Origin: an uncultured Rhizobiaceae group bacterium
Lineage (GTDB): Bacteria > Pseudomonadota > Alphaproteobacteria > Rhizobiales > Rhizobiaceae
Assembly (NCBI GenBank): GCA_938009335.1
Contig: CALLHT010000057.1
Location: 1 to 16,481 of the forward strand
Length of the DNA: 16,481 nt
Direction: 5' to 3'
The notes beneath the pieces are model-generated. The model did not search any database and was not told the DNA's origin. It worked only from the letters and a program-made list of their open reading frames with translations. Below, piece by piece: positions 6,300-14,059 of this stretch. The position numbers and the translations under genes are program-made. How positions within the stretch are numbered: the stretch's first letter is position 1; every line of letters begins with the position of its first letter.

Positions 6300-7244
6300 A
6301 TGAGAAAGCTATTTTCAGCACTTTTACTTTCGCACATCATTTTGTTCTCAGGTTTCAGTGCTTCACAAGCCTGGGCTGTTACAAAAGTACCGCCGGGAAA
6401 CCGAAGTGCAACTCAGCCTGCAATTCCTTCTGCTTCAAAGTCCAGGACTCAGAAAACCAACAGTACTTTTCAGGCGAAATACGAAAAAATTCGCGACCTG
6501 ATTGCAACTGACAAAACGTTGCAGGGTAAAATTAAAAAGGCAGCTCGACAGTATGGAATAGCACCCATTCATATTGTCGGCGCGTTGGTTGGCGAACACA
6601 CCTACAACGTGGATGCAGTGGACCGCCTTCAACAACTCTACCTCAAGGCCGTTGCTTATTTGAATGAAGACATCAAATTTGCGCATGGCAAAGAGACCGT
6701 CATGCAGTTTGTGAGTAGGCCGGAATTCAAGAAGTGTGATGCGGCAAGAGACTCATACGACGTGTGGTCCTGTCGCGAAACCATCTGGAAAGCAAAATTT
6801 CAAGGCAAAAAGGTCGATGGTGTGTCCTGGCCGGATGACCGATTTAGCCGAGTGTTCTTTCAACCGTTTTATGCTGGTCAAACCTTTGGTCTTGGTCAGA
6901 TTAATCCACTGACTGCTCTGCGTGTTACTGATCTGGTCAATAAAGTCAGTAAAAAGCCGAAGCTCTCTGCGCGTAAACCGAACAAGGTTTATGAGGCAAT
7001 TATCGATCCCGATACAACGCTTGTTTACATGGCAGCCGTCATCAAAGTTTCTATCGATTCTTACAGAACCATCGCGGGGTTTGATATCTCGAACAATCCG
7101 GGCATTACCGCAACACTCTATAATCTGGGCAATGTTCGCAGCCGGGCCGGAACAGCCCGTGCCAGAGGGTCCATGCCGCGCGAGAATTATTATGGTTGGC
7201 TGGTGAATGATAAACGCGAAGAACTGGAAGCAATTCTTCGATAG
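6300..7244 (+). CDS. DUF1402 family secreted protein, lytic-transglycosylase-like
   Basis: A 314-residue exported protein that I assign to DUF1402, a family seen mostly in rhizobia. Residues 1-26 form a clear signal peptide (MRKLFSALLLSHIILFSGFSASQAWA) with an AWA cleavage site, followed by a Ser/Thr/Pro/Lys-rich linker to about residue 58. The globular part has a lysozyme/SLT-like pattern: ALVGEHTYNVD with Glu99 as candidate acid, FGLGQINPLTAL (196-207) resembling the G-Q-I-N-P signature of soluble transglycosylases, and NPGITATLYNLGN near the end. I infer a periplasmic peptidoglycan-binding or -cleaving role; no activity is established. ATG 6300 gives the best signal peptide; TTG 6288 is an alternative closer to the AAGGA at 6271. 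It converges with the xre gene, one base between stops. Confidence 0.8.
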   Translation: MRKLFSALLLSHIILFSGFSASQAWAVTKVPPGNRSATQPAIPSASKSRTQKTNSTFQAKYEKIRDLIATDKTLQGKIKKAARQYGIAPIHIVGALVGEHTYNVDAVDRLQQLYLKAVAYLNEDIKFAHGKETVMQFVSRPEFKKCDAARDSYDVWSCRETIWKAKFQGKKVDGVSWPDDRFSRVFFQPFYAGQTFGLGQINPLTALRVTDLVNKVSKKPKLSARKPNKVYEAIIDPDTTLVYMAAVIKVSIDSYRTIAGFDISNNPGITATLYNLGNVRSRAGTARARGSMPRENYYGWLVNDKREELEAILR

Positions 7245-7245
7245 T

Positions 7246-7614
7246 TCATATAGATTTTTTCGCCTTAAGCCGAACAAGTTCTTCTAATTCAGCGCAATCA
7301 ACGGGCGTCAATTTACTCACTTCTTTAGCAAGCGTATTTGCCATCGAAGTTGCTTCAACCGATAGTTCAGCCGTATCGACCGTAACGCGGGTATCAGACA
7401 TTGCAGCAAGGTGCTGAAACTCTTCGGCTTCATCCCAGATGATGTTGAAATAGCCAATGACCCGCTGCAAAAATTGCCAGCTGGGCACGCCTCGATGGCC
7501 ATGCTCCAAAGCAGAAAGATACGCGGCGGAAACACCCAAATCTTTTGCCATTTGTTTTTGATTAAGGCCTTTTTCCTCACGGAGCTGCCGCATCTTTACG
7601 CCAAACGGAGTCAT
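7246..7614 (-). CDS. XRE-family helix-turn-helix regulator
   Basis: A 122-residue DNA-binding protein. Residues about 4-58 form a Cro/C1-type helix-turn-helix: FGVKMRQLREEKGLNQKQMAKDLGVSAAYLSALEHGHRGVPS, with the recognition helix in SAAYLSALE. A conserved extension YFNIIWDEAEEFQHLA follows, then an acidic helical C-terminus that could mediate dimerisation. The family is widely found beside Smr genes in alphaproteobacteria; its target is not known. Its ATG overlaps the smr stop by one base (TAATG), so translation is probably coupled and it is the last gene of the timA-mltA-smr-xre operon. Confidence 0.88.
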   Translation of the reverse strand: MTPFGVKMRQLREEKGLNQKQMAKDLGVSAAYLSALEHGHRGVPSWQFLQRVIGYFNIIWDEAEEFQHLAAMSDTRVTVDTAELSVEATSMANTLAKEVSKLTPVDCAELEELVRLKAKKSI

Positions 7615-8162
7615 TATCGTTTCTCGCGATTTTGGTTTCGCAGCCGCACATAAAGCGCACCTGCCCCCCCATGCGTGATGTGCGATTCATGAAAGCCAAT
7701 GACTTTGCTTTTAAACATCGGTTCCGACAACCAACGCGGTACTGCCTGTTTCAGAATACCTTCGCCACGAGACCCTTTGCCCGTAATTACCAGTACCGTG
7801 CGCTTGCCGCTTGCATAGGCGGAATCAAGAAAATGAAACAAACGATTGTATGCTTCAACTTGCGTGAGGCCGTGCAAATCGATGCGCCCATCAATCGACG
7901 TTTTTCCACGCGCGATTTTGCGGCTTGTGGTTTCATCAAGAACCGGTGGTTTGGAGGCAAGTGAAACGCGAATAGCGGGTTCAGGGGCATAGGGTCTAAC
8001 CAAGCGTTCAGGCCGTTTTACCGGAAGCTGATTTGGTGAATTTTTTTGAGGCTCATCCAGTAGGGACGCAAAATCAGGTTGAGCTCTATTGGCATTCAAT
8101 GGGATAGCGGTTTTTTTTACCCGCTCCCAGAGTTCCCAATCCTGTTTTGATTTACGTGCCAT
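7614..8162 (-). CDS. Smr-domain protein (MutS2 C-terminal-type)
   Basis: A 182-residue stand-alone Smr-domain protein. The first about 88 residues are basic, Pro-rich and probably flexible. The Smr domain follows, with IDLHGLTQVEA (94-104, the LDxHG motif), VLVITGKGSRGEG (124-135, the TGxG motif) and HGGAGALYVRLR near the end. Smr domains are nucleic-acid-binding or nicking modules; the role of this short bacterial form is not settled. ATG 8162 is chosen: an upstream in-frame start at 8222 would lie inside mltA and lacks family similarity. It follows the mltA stop by one base and overlaps xre by one base. A run of seven C (7664-7670, G on the coding strand) falls in the conserved HGG codons. 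Confidence 0.9.
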   Translation of the reverse strand: MARKSKQDWELWERVKKTAIPLNANRAQPDFASLLDEPQKNSPNQLPVKRPERLVRPYAPEPAIRVSLASKPPVLDETTSRKIARGKTSIDGRIDLHGLTQVEAYNRLFHFLDSAYASGKRTVLVITGKGSRGEGILKQAVPRWLSEPMFKSKVIGFHESHITHGGAGALYVRLRNQNREKR

Positions 8163-8163
8163 G

Positions 8164-9240
8164 TCATGAGACCTTGGGCGCCAGTATAACAAATTCAGTA
8201 TCGTGACGCACCGCACCGGCAATCATACCGGCTTCATCGCCAGAACCTATGAAGATATCTCCGCGTTGCGGGCCAACAATTGCAGATCCTGTATCCTGCG
8301 CAATCATCAAGCGCTTGAACGGATTTGTATCAGAAGGAAGCGGCTTTTCCGTGCTTAACCAAACCGGCGTTCCATAGGCATGAACCGATTTATCGACCGC
8401 AAGACTTCGTCCAGGCGTGAGTTGGACGCCAGCTGCTGCAATCGGTCCAAATTCAGGATCATGACCTTTCACTTGCGTGAAGAAGATAAATGAATTGTTT
8501 CGATGAAGCATTTCCATTGCGCGCGGCATGTCTTCTTCCAGCCAAGCGCGAATGGTCGTCATGGTTGCTTGCTCAACCTCGAAGGTTCCCTGAGCAACCA
8601 GTTCCTTGCCAATCGATGTGTAAGGGTGGCCGGTTTTTCCAGCATACGAAACCCGCGCCGCTGTTCCATCTTCGAAAGACAATCGGGCAGAGCCCTGAAC
8701 ATGGATATAAAATCCTTCGATAGCGGATTTAAGCCAGAAGAGTTCAAGACCTCGGTCTGCGAGGGCGCCATTGTCTATTTCGCCACGGTTATAAAAGTCG
8801 ACAAATCCATCATCAGTTTCGCGGGCATACTCAAGCCCCGGTGTAACGCCCTCGGGCGGGTTCTCTTTGTCGATTTTCACCAGATCATGTGGGCGTCGAT
8901 AAAGCGGATAAGGAAACTCGGCAGTTTTGGTCCGTGATGCCTCAACCTCAGGCTCGAAATACGCGGTTACAAATCCGGAATTCCGTTCAAACTTCATAGG
9001 CTGGAAATTCGCCTCGAAAAAGTCGCGCGCACCCTCTTTGCCGATTGAACCCATATCAATGGTCAGGGCTTTCTCGGCAACCGTCAGGAGTTCCGAAGAT
9101 GGCTGAACCGCCAAACGACTAATGGGAACGTTGTCCGCAAACCCTTTTGCAGACATTCGAAAGCAGGCAAGCGCTGCTTGATGATCGTCTACCTCCCAAC
9201 CATCAAGGTCAGAAAACCCAATCGGCGCCCAGCCCTTCAT
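8164..9240 (-). CDS. mltA: MltA, membrane-bound lytic murein transglycosylase A-like
   Basis: Peptidoglycan-cleaving enzyme that produces 1,6-anhydromuropeptides; 358 residues, close to E. coli MltA. The MltA domain includes FEANFQPMKFERNSGFVTAYFEPEVEASR and YPLYRRPHDLV. The C-terminal 3D domain holds YGTPVWLSTEKP and IAQDTGSAIVGPQRGDIFIGSGDEAG, with the candidate catalytic Asp at 316. Oddly there is no signal peptide or lipobox: the protein begins MKGWAPIGFSDLDGW, and the next in-frame stop upstream is only five codons before the ATG, so no longer version fits. Export by another route, or a start misread, needs checking. It lies five bases after the timA stop and one base before smr, in one operon. 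Confidence 0.92.
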   Translation of the reverse strand: MKGWAPIGFSDLDGWEVDDHQAALACFRMSAKGFADNVPISRLAVQPSSELLTVAEKALTIDMGSIGKEGARDFFEANFQPMKFERNSGFVTAYFEPEVEASRTKTAEFPYPLYRRPHDLVKIDKENPPEGVTPGLEYARETDDGFVDFYNRGEIDNGALADRGLELFWLKSAIEGFYIHVQGSARLSFEDGTAARVSYAGKTGHPYTSIGKELVAQGTFEVEQATMTTIRAWLEEDMPRAMEMLHRNNSFIFFTQVKGHDPEFGPIAAAGVQLTPGRSLAVDKSVHAYGTPVWLSTEKPLPSDTNPFKRLMIAQDTGSAIVGPQRGDIFIGSGDEAGMIAGAVRHDTEFVILAPKVS

Positions 9241-9245
9241 TGCAA

Positions 9246-9962
9246 TCAGCTTTCAGCTTCAGTAGCGATCAGTTTCCAGTTTGGATCGCGGGAACGCGTG
9301 TCCCGTGCGAATGTCCAAAGATCGGTAACACGAACCACTTCGTTATCGTCACCCTCGATGATCTTGCCATCGCGATCATAGGTCGCCGAAACAATCTGCG
9401 ATTCAAAACGAACTGTAACCTGCGCTTCACTATCGACAGTCTGAGCCATCTTGATCTCAGATTTATCAATTCCGACAAAATTGGATTTAACCGTCTCGCC
9501 ATTTTCCTTACGAGCTTCGATCGCATCATTGAACCCTTCGAACACTTCTGGTGCGAGAAGATTGCGAAGCGATTTATCATCCCCATCTGCAAATGCATTG
9601 ACGATCATCTCATAGGCCATGTTCGCACCGCCAAGAAACTCTTTCGGGCTAAAAGAAGGGTCAGACGCGACAAGTTCTTTCAAACCACGATTAAGTTTAG
9701 TGCGCGGTTTTGCCAGTTCATCAATTTCTTTGAGAGCCGGATTTTCCCGTTCTTGCGCGCCGGCATTGTTGCGTTCCGGCAGTTTGACAACATTGTCCGG
9801 CACATCATCAGGATTTGCAGGGCTTTGACGCTTGGTCTTTTTTTCGAACAAGTCGTCAGGATTTTCATATCCAGTGCGCTGGCCGAGCACAGAACGCAGG
9901 CGCAAAAGGACAAACACCGCAATTGCGATGGTGATGAGGGTAGTAAGATCAAGAAATTCCAT
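9246..9962 (-). CDS. Tim44/TimA family protein
   Basis: A 238-residue Tim44-like protein, first gene of the operon with mltA, smr and xre. One N-terminal membrane anchor (about residues 5-22, LTTLITIAIAVFVLLRLRSVLG) is followed by a charged, proline-rich linker (about 30-80). The C-terminal Tim44 domain, about 100-236, contains FLGGANMAYEMIVNAFADGD, LLAPEVFEGFNDAI and a DLWTFARDTRSRDPNWKLIAT end. Mitochondrial Tim44 anchors the import motor; bacterial TimA proteins are membrane-anchored and proposed to act as adaptors in the envelope, without a settled function. ATG 9962 is taken because the 26 residues before it, from GTG/ATG candidates up to 10040, run into the promoter region and are not family-like. 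Confidence 0.88.
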   Translation of the reverse strand: MEFLDLTTLITIAIAVFVLLRLRSVLGQRTGYENPDDLFEKKTKRQSPANPDDVPDNVVKLPERNNAGAQERENPALKEIDELAKPRTKLNRGLKELVASDPSFSPKEFLGGANMAYEMIVNAFADGDDKSLRNLLAPEVFEGFNDAIEARKENGETVKSNFVGIDKSEIKMAQTVDSEAQVTVRFESQIVSATYDRDGKIIEGDDNEVVRVTDLWTFARDTRSRDPNWKLIATEAES

Positions 9963-10001
9963 GAATTTTACCGGAAATGAGAATGAACATGTTAGTAGGA
10001 G

Positions 10002-10031
10002 ATTATATAGTTGTTGGAAGCCAACTTGCAA
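10002..10031 (-). promoter_or_regulatory. Candidate promoter for timA-mltA-smr-xre
   Basis: On the reverse strand TTGCAA (10031-10026), an 18-base spacer and a perfect TATAAT (10007-10002) form a sigma-70-type promoter about 40 bases upstream of the timA ATG. It is the clearest promoter in the window and would drive the whole four-gene operon. Confidence 0.5.
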
Positions 10032-10108
10032 AGGGACCATTACAATCGTTGTTGCGCCTTCCTACATTGTGGCTAACAAGAAATGATATCTTTTAGGGTC
10101 TGAACTTT

Positions 10109-10612
10109 ATGAACTTTGGCATTATCCCTTTTTTACTCCTGTTTATCCCAATTTTGGAAATCGCTGTTTTCATTTTGGTGGGGGGGCAAATTGGCGTGAT
10201 TGCAACGCTTGGCATGATCTTGGTAACCGCAATTCTTGGCTCTATCCTTCTGAGGATACAGGGTTTTGCAACCCTGAACTCAATCCAGATGAAAGCGCAT
10301 TCCGGCGAAATCCCGGGAAAGGAAATGGTCAGTGGCGTGATGATCATGATCGCGGGCGTATTACTGCTCACGCCGGGCTTCGTTACGGATGCAATCGGCT
10401 TTTTACTGTTTTTTCCGCCATTCAGACATTTTCTCTGGTCTTCCATCGCTTCGAAAGTGGTTATCAAGACAGAAGGCGCATTCAGAAACGCGCAAACGGG
10501 CGGATATTCTCAGCATCACCCATATCAAGAGGATGTGGTTGATCTTGATCCGTCGGAATATTCTGAAAAGGGCAATCCGGACACGCCTTGGAAACCCATC
10601 GATAAAGAATGA
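10109..10612 (+). CDS. fxsA: FxsA family membrane protein
   Basis: A 167-residue cytoplasmic membrane protein of the FxsA family. E. coli FxsA affects F-factor exclusion of phage T7; its normal role is unknown. Hydrophobic segments lie at about 4-25, 28-48 and 76-106, with family blocks FILVGGQIGVIATLGMILVTAILGSILLR and GVLLLTPGFVTDAIGFLLFFPPFR, and a hydrophilic, acidic C-terminal tail from about 115. An AGGG ribosome site lies 11 bases before the ATG. It diverges from timA and precedes secB by 110 bases. A run of seven G (10180-10186) falls within the Val-Gly-Gly codons. Confidence 0.93.
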   Translation: MNFGIIPFLLLFIPILEIAVFILVGGQIGVIATLGMILVTAILGSILLRIQGFATLNSIQMKAHSGEIPGKEMVSGVMIMIAGVLLLTPGFVTDAIGFLLFFPPFRHFLWSSIASKVVIKTEGAFRNAQTGGYSQHHPYQEDVVDLDPSEYSEKGNPDTPWKPIDKE

Positions 10613-10722
10613 GCAACTGATGTCTTGGCCATATGTCTTGTAAGTGTTTTTATGACGTGGTAGCAGGCTGGGACGTTTTGGAGCAGTGTCTCCGATAAAG
10701 CAAACCGGATATTGGGATTACC

Positions 10723-11226
10723 ATGGCTAAGAAAGCAACAGAAAAGAAAACGGCAGCTAAAGCAGCTGAAAACGGGGCATCTGAGGAGCAAATGGCTCCA
10801 TCCATGAATGTGCTCGCTCAGTACATCAAGGATCTTTCCTTTGAAAATCCGCATGCGCCAAATTCTCTACGTCCGCGGGATAAGTCTCCGGAAATCAACA
10901 TTAACATCAATGTGAATCCGAACCCGCTTTCTGAAACAGATTTTGAAGTGGAACTAAAGCTGGAAGCCAAAGCAACAGATGGCGATGAAGTGCTGTTTAA
11001 TGTTGAGCTTGTTTACGCTGGTATTTTCCGTCTGGTCGGAATTCCACAAGAAGCGATGCAAGGTGCAGTTCTTGTCGAATGCCCGCGTTTGCTTTTCCCG
11101 TTTGCCCGCCAGATTATGGCTGAAGCAACACGCAATGGCGGGTTCCCACCGCTGATGATTGATCCGGTTGATTTCGCTCAATTATTCCGTCAGCGTTTGG
11201 CTGAGCAAGAAGCTGCAAACGCCTAA
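10723..11226 (+). CDS. secB: SecB, protein-export chaperone
   Basis: Cytosolic tetrameric chaperone that keeps precursor proteins unfolded and delivers them to SecA. The 167 residues begin with a Lys/Ala-rich extension (MAKKATEKKTAAKAAENGAS), as in other alphaproteobacteria. The core has MNVLAQYIKDLSFENPHAP, INININVNPNPLSETDFEVELKL, ELVYAGIFRLVGIP and the C-terminal LLFPFARQIMAEATRNGGFPPLMIDPVDF. It follows fxsA by 110 bases without a visible terminator, so it may be co-transcribed or have its own weak promoter. A strong terminator lies 25 bases after its stop. Confidence 0.97.
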   Translation: MAKKATEKKTAAKAAENGASEEQMAPSMNVLAQYIKDLSFENPHAPNSLRPRDKSPEINININVNPNPLSETDFEVELKLEAKATDGDEVLFNVELVYAGIFRLVGIPQEAMQGAVLVECPRLLFPFARQIMAEATRNGGFPPLMIDPVDFAQLFRQRLAEQEAANA

Positions 11227-11250
11227 TCAGCAGCAAATTTCTAAGAATGC

Positions 11251-11279
11251 GCAGGCGGGTTTTACCCGCCTGTTTTTTT
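11251..11279 (+). terminator. Intrinsic terminator of secB
   Basis: CAGGCGGG (11252-11259) and CCCGCCTG (11265-11272) form an eight-pair GC-rich stem, nine with the T-A pair closing a three-base loop, followed by seven T (11273-11279). It acts on the plus strand; the reverse strand has no T-run after the stem. The dnaQ stop codon and its last residues (WKKTGG) are encoded by the loop, one arm and the T-tract of this terminator. Confidence 0.92.
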
Positions 11280-11993
11280 CCATAAGGCGTGATCGCCAAT
11301 TGAATCGATGAAGGCCTGATGAGCTTCCAACTCCTGGCGGGAAATTCTCGGCGGCAATTTTCTGGGTCGTTCACCAAACGAACTTATCCCGCTCTCTCCA
11401 GCACCTTGCGAATTTTGCGTGTTTCCAGAACCGAGATCTTGATTGTTATCAAGCGTAAGCGTTGCCTGACGGCCTCCCAAAAGCTCTATATACACTTCCG
11501 CTAAAAGTTCGGAATCGAGAAGCGCGCCGTGTTTCTCGCGATGCGAATTATCGACCGCAAACCGGCTGCACAAAGCATCCAGCGAGTTTCTTTGTCCGGG
11601 AAACTTTCTGCGAGCGATTTTCAATGTGTCGACCACACGGGATGGATCAATGCCAGGATGATCTACACGCGCCAGTTCGGCGTTGAGAAATCCGATATCG
11701 AAATCTGCATTGTGAGCAACCAGATTACCGGTTGCGAAAAATCCCAGGAACTCTTCAAGAATTTCCGAGAAAATCGGTTTATCGCTGAGGAACTCGTTGC
11801 TTATGCCGTGTATATTCAACGCATCGGGGTGAACCTCTTTTCCTTCAGGATTAACAAAGAGGTGAAACGTCTTTCCCGTTGGAAATCGATTGATTAATTC
11901 GACGGCGCCAATTTCGATGACCCGGTCACCCTCTTTGGCGTTGAGGCCTGTGGTTTCCGTATCAAAGATAATTTCGCGAAGTTGATCAGTCAT
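11262..11993 (-). CDS. dnaQ: DnaQ, DNA polymerase III epsilon subunit
   Basis: The 3'-5' proofreading exonuclease of the replicative polymerase. The 243 residues carry ExoI FDTETTG (10-16, metal ligands Asp11 and Glu13), ExoII LVAHNADFDIGFL, and ExoIII HGALLDSELLAEVY with the His-x4-Asp pair of the DEDDh class. A Gly/Ser/Asn-rich linker and a basic C-terminal segment (RKLPPRISRQELEAHQAFIDSIG) probably contact the alpha subunit. ATG 11993 is preferred over a start at 12011 that adds only six non-family residues. It is the last gene of the ppsR-maf-aroE-coaE-dnaQ run, 61 bases after coaE. Its stop codon lies inside the convergent secB terminator, so dnaQ has no separate downstream space. Confidence 0.96.
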   Translation of the reverse strand: MTDQLREIIFDTETTGLNAKEGDRVIEIGAVELINRFPTGKTFHLFVNPEGKEVHPDALNIHGISNEFLSDKPIFSEILEEFLGFFATGNLVAHNADFDIGFLNAELARVDHPGIDPSRVVDTLKIARRKFPGQRNSLDALCSRFAVDNSHREKHGALLDSELLAEVYIELLGGRQATLTLDNNQDLGSGNTQNSQGAGESGISSFGERPRKLPPRISRQELEAHQAFIDSIGDHALWKKTGG

Positions 11994-12054
11994 GCAAGAA
12001 TCATAGAGCAAGCCGATTCTTTAACACAGGGTCGCAATCCTGATTGTGATTGCA

Positions 12055-12645
12055 TTACACAGGTTTTTGCGAAAGCTCGGCGATGATTTTTGTCACTTGA
12101 TCGCGTGCATGATCAAAGCCTTGATCCGTATCGATGATGAAATCTGCTTTCTCTCGCTTCTCGCGATCAGGAACCTGACGCGCAAGAATAGCTTCAAATT
12201 TTTCTTCAGTCATTCCTTTCCGAGCTAGAACACGTCGTTTTTGTTCCTCGGCATTGGCTGAAACGACAATGACTATGTCGACACGATTTCTGCCACCTGT
12301 TTCAAACAAGAGCGGAATATCCAGAACAACAATTGGCGCGCCATTGCTTTGTGATGTTCTTAAAAATTCCTGTTCTTTGGCATGAACCAGCGGATGAACA
12401 ATCGTCTCAAGCTTCTTCATTGCGTCAGCGTTGCCGACAACATGTTTACTCAAAAGTGCGCGGTCAACTTTCCCATTATGAGTTGTTCCGGGAAAAGCCT
12501 CTTCAATCAGCGGCGTTGCCTCACCTTCATACAAGGCATGGACCGTTGCATCTGCATCATAAACGGGAATGCCAGCATCACGGAACATTTCAGCGGTTGT
12601 TGATTTTCCCATTCCAATAGACCCGGTAAGTCCTGCCTTGATCAT
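12055..12645 (-). CDS. coaE: CoaE, dephospho-CoA kinase
   Basis: Catalyses the last step of coenzyme A synthesis, phosphorylation of the ribose 3'-OH of dephospho-CoA by ATP. The 196 residues start MIKAGLTGSIGMGKSTTAEMF, with the P-loop GSIGMGKS at 8-15, then VYDADATVHALY (nucleotide/CoA site), VVLDIPLLFETGG and the lid-region VLARKGMTEEKFEAILARQVPDREKR. It starts two bases after the aroE stop, so translation is probably coupled. Confidence 0.96.
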   Translation of the reverse strand: MIKAGLTGSIGMGKSTTAEMFRDAGIPVYDADATVHALYEGEATPLIEEAFPGTTHNGKVDRALLSKHVVGNADAMKKLETIVHPLVHAKEQEFLRTSQSNGAPIVVLDIPLLFETGGRNRVDIVIVVSANAEEQKRRVLARKGMTEEKFEAILARQVPDREKREKADFIIDTDQGFDHARDQVTKIIAELSQKPV

Positions 12646-12647
12646 GG

Positions 12648-13466
12648 TCAGGCTCCTAAAATTGTATTCCGCAAGTCATCGGTGACCTCCGGGCGGATTC
12701 CAAACCATTTTTCAAACCCCGGTACGGCCTGATGCAACAACATGCCCAACCCATCAACCGTAGTTAGACCTTGATCATTTGCCGCCTTCAAAATTGGTGT
12801 TTCGAGGGGCGTATAAACAATGTCCGTTACAAGCGCCTCTGCGGCAAGATTACGAAGGTCCGGAATAGGTGTATCCTCTGTTCCCGCCATTCCAACGGAG
12901 CTTGTGTTGACTAAAAAGTCGGTGTCTTGTGTTAGCTCTTCAATTGCCGACCAAGGATGAGCAGAACAAGCTTCGCCAAACCGGTCTGCTAAAGACTGCG
13001 CCCTCCTCACGGTGCGATTGGCAATACGCACATCCGTAAAACCGGCATTGAGTAAAGCATAAATAATCGCCCGCGACGCTCCACCCGCGCCCATCACGGT
13101 TGCGATTTTTCCCTGCCGCCATTGCGGTGCGTAATCATCCAGATTTGCAGAAAATCCATAGGCATCTGTGTTTCCACCTTTAAGCTTCCCACCTTCAAGC
13201 CAAAGGGTATTAACGGCGCCGATCATCTCAGCTGCTTCATCACGGTCTGGAATGGTATCAAACGCAACTTCTTTGTGTGGGATGGTTACGTTTCCGCCAG
13301 CAAAGCCGGATTTGGGCAAATCGTCTAGAAACTGAACGAAATTCTCAGGCTCTATGCCGAGGGCTTCATACGTCCCTTTGATCCCGTATTTGTTCAGCCA
13401 GAACCCATGCAGCACTGGAGATTTTGAATGGGTGATCGGCCAACCGGTTACAAATGCGCGGGTCAT
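12648..13466 (-). CDS. aroE: AroE, shikimate dehydrogenase
   Basis: NADPH-dependent reduction of 3-dehydroshikimate to shikimate in aromatic amino acid synthesis. The 272 residues have the substrate-binding WPITHSKSPVLHGFW start, the catalytic Lys65 in GNVTIPHKE and Asp101 in GGNTDAYGF. The nucleotide-binding GAGGASRAI (126-134) and the NRT motif (150-152) for NADP phosphate recognition follow, then GLGMLLHQAVPGFEKWFG near the end. Its ATG overlaps the maf stop (ATGA). Confidence 0.97.
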   Translation of the reverse strand: MTRAFVTGWPITHSKSPVLHGFWLNKYGIKGTYEALGIEPENFVQFLDDLPKSGFAGGNVTIPHKEVAFDTIPDRDEAAEMIGAVNTLWLEGGKLKGGNTDAYGFSANLDDYAPQWRQGKIATVMGAGGASRAIIYALLNAGFTDVRIANRTVRRAQSLADRFGEACSAHPWSAIEELTQDTDFLVNTSSVGMAGTEDTPIPDLRNLAAEALVTDIVYTPLETPILKAANDQGLTTVDGLGMLLHQAVPGFEKWFGIRPEVTDDLRNTILGA

Positions 13467-14059
13467 TGATCGAGGAGCTCCAGACGACGAAGTTCCGCTA
13501 GTAGGGGCAACAAAGGTAAGCCCATGATCGAGAAAAAATCGCCTTCGATTTTTTCAAACAGCTGAACACCCTTTCCTTCAATCTGATATGCGCCAACACT
13601 AGACAATATTTTCTCACCGACATCAGCCACATGACGACCAATAAAGCCCGGATCAAGATCGCGGAACGTGATGATCGATGTCTCCGTATAGGTCCAAAGA
13701 TTTTCACCATCGCGAACAATCGCAACAGATGAATTCAGTTCGTGTTTTTTACCCGATAGATCAAGCAGGCGTTGGCGTGCCGCAGCCATGTCTTCCGGCT
13801 TGTGTAGAAGCGCGCCATCCAAAGACAGGGTTTGATCAGAACCAATCACCGTGGCGCTGGGGTTTCTCTGCGACACATCCATCGCCTTTGCGATCGCTAA
13901 AACTTCCGCGACATCAGCGCCACCCAAATCCGCTTCGATCAAAGGTGCTTCAACTTCGCGCTCGTCAATGTTTGCGCTTTCAGCTGTAAATGCCACACCG
14001 GCATTGGTCAGGAGTTCCGCCCGGTATTTGCTTTTTGATGCAAGGATAATTGGGTTCAT
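13463..14059 (-). CDS. maf: Maf family nucleotide pyrophosphatase
   Basis: Maf/YceF-type nucleoside triphosphate pyrophosphatase, a cytosolic enzyme thought to clear non-canonical or surplus nucleotides and historically linked to septum inhibition. The 198 residues start MNPIILASKSKYRAELLTNAG, with the conserved SxSxxR region at 8-13. The ANIDEREVE block and VIGSDQTLSLDG supply acidic active-site residues, and VGAYQIEGKGVQLFEKIEGDFFSIMGLPLLPL is the usual C-terminal motif. The exact substrate subclass is not assigned. Its ATG overlaps the ppsR stop and its stop overlaps aroE, both as ATGA. Confidence 0.94.
   Translation of the reverse strand: MNPIILASKSKYRAELLTNAGVAFTAESANIDEREVEAPLIEADLGGADVAEVLAIAKAMDVSQRNPSATVIGSDQTLSLDGALLHKPEDMAAARQRLLDLSGKKHELNSSVAIVRDGENLWTYTETSIITFRDLDPGFIGRHVADVGEKILSSVGAYQIEGKGVQLFEKIEGDFFSIMGLPLLPLLAELRRLELLDQ

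Noticed and set aside
7664..7670. Seven-base C run in smr (and G run at 10180-10186 in fxsA) as phase-variation tracts
   Set aside because: Both are short and encode conserved Gly residues in housekeeping genes; the frames are intact and no contingency role is expected.
9147..9980. 277-codon plus-strand frame opposite timA
   Set aside because: It mirrors the timA/mltA junction, has no family features and an unnatural composition; the reverse-strand genes explain the region.
10613..10722. Promoter for secB (TTGGCC near 10625 with TTTTAT near 10648)
   Set aside because: The match to both boxes is poor; co-transcription from fxsA is equally likely.
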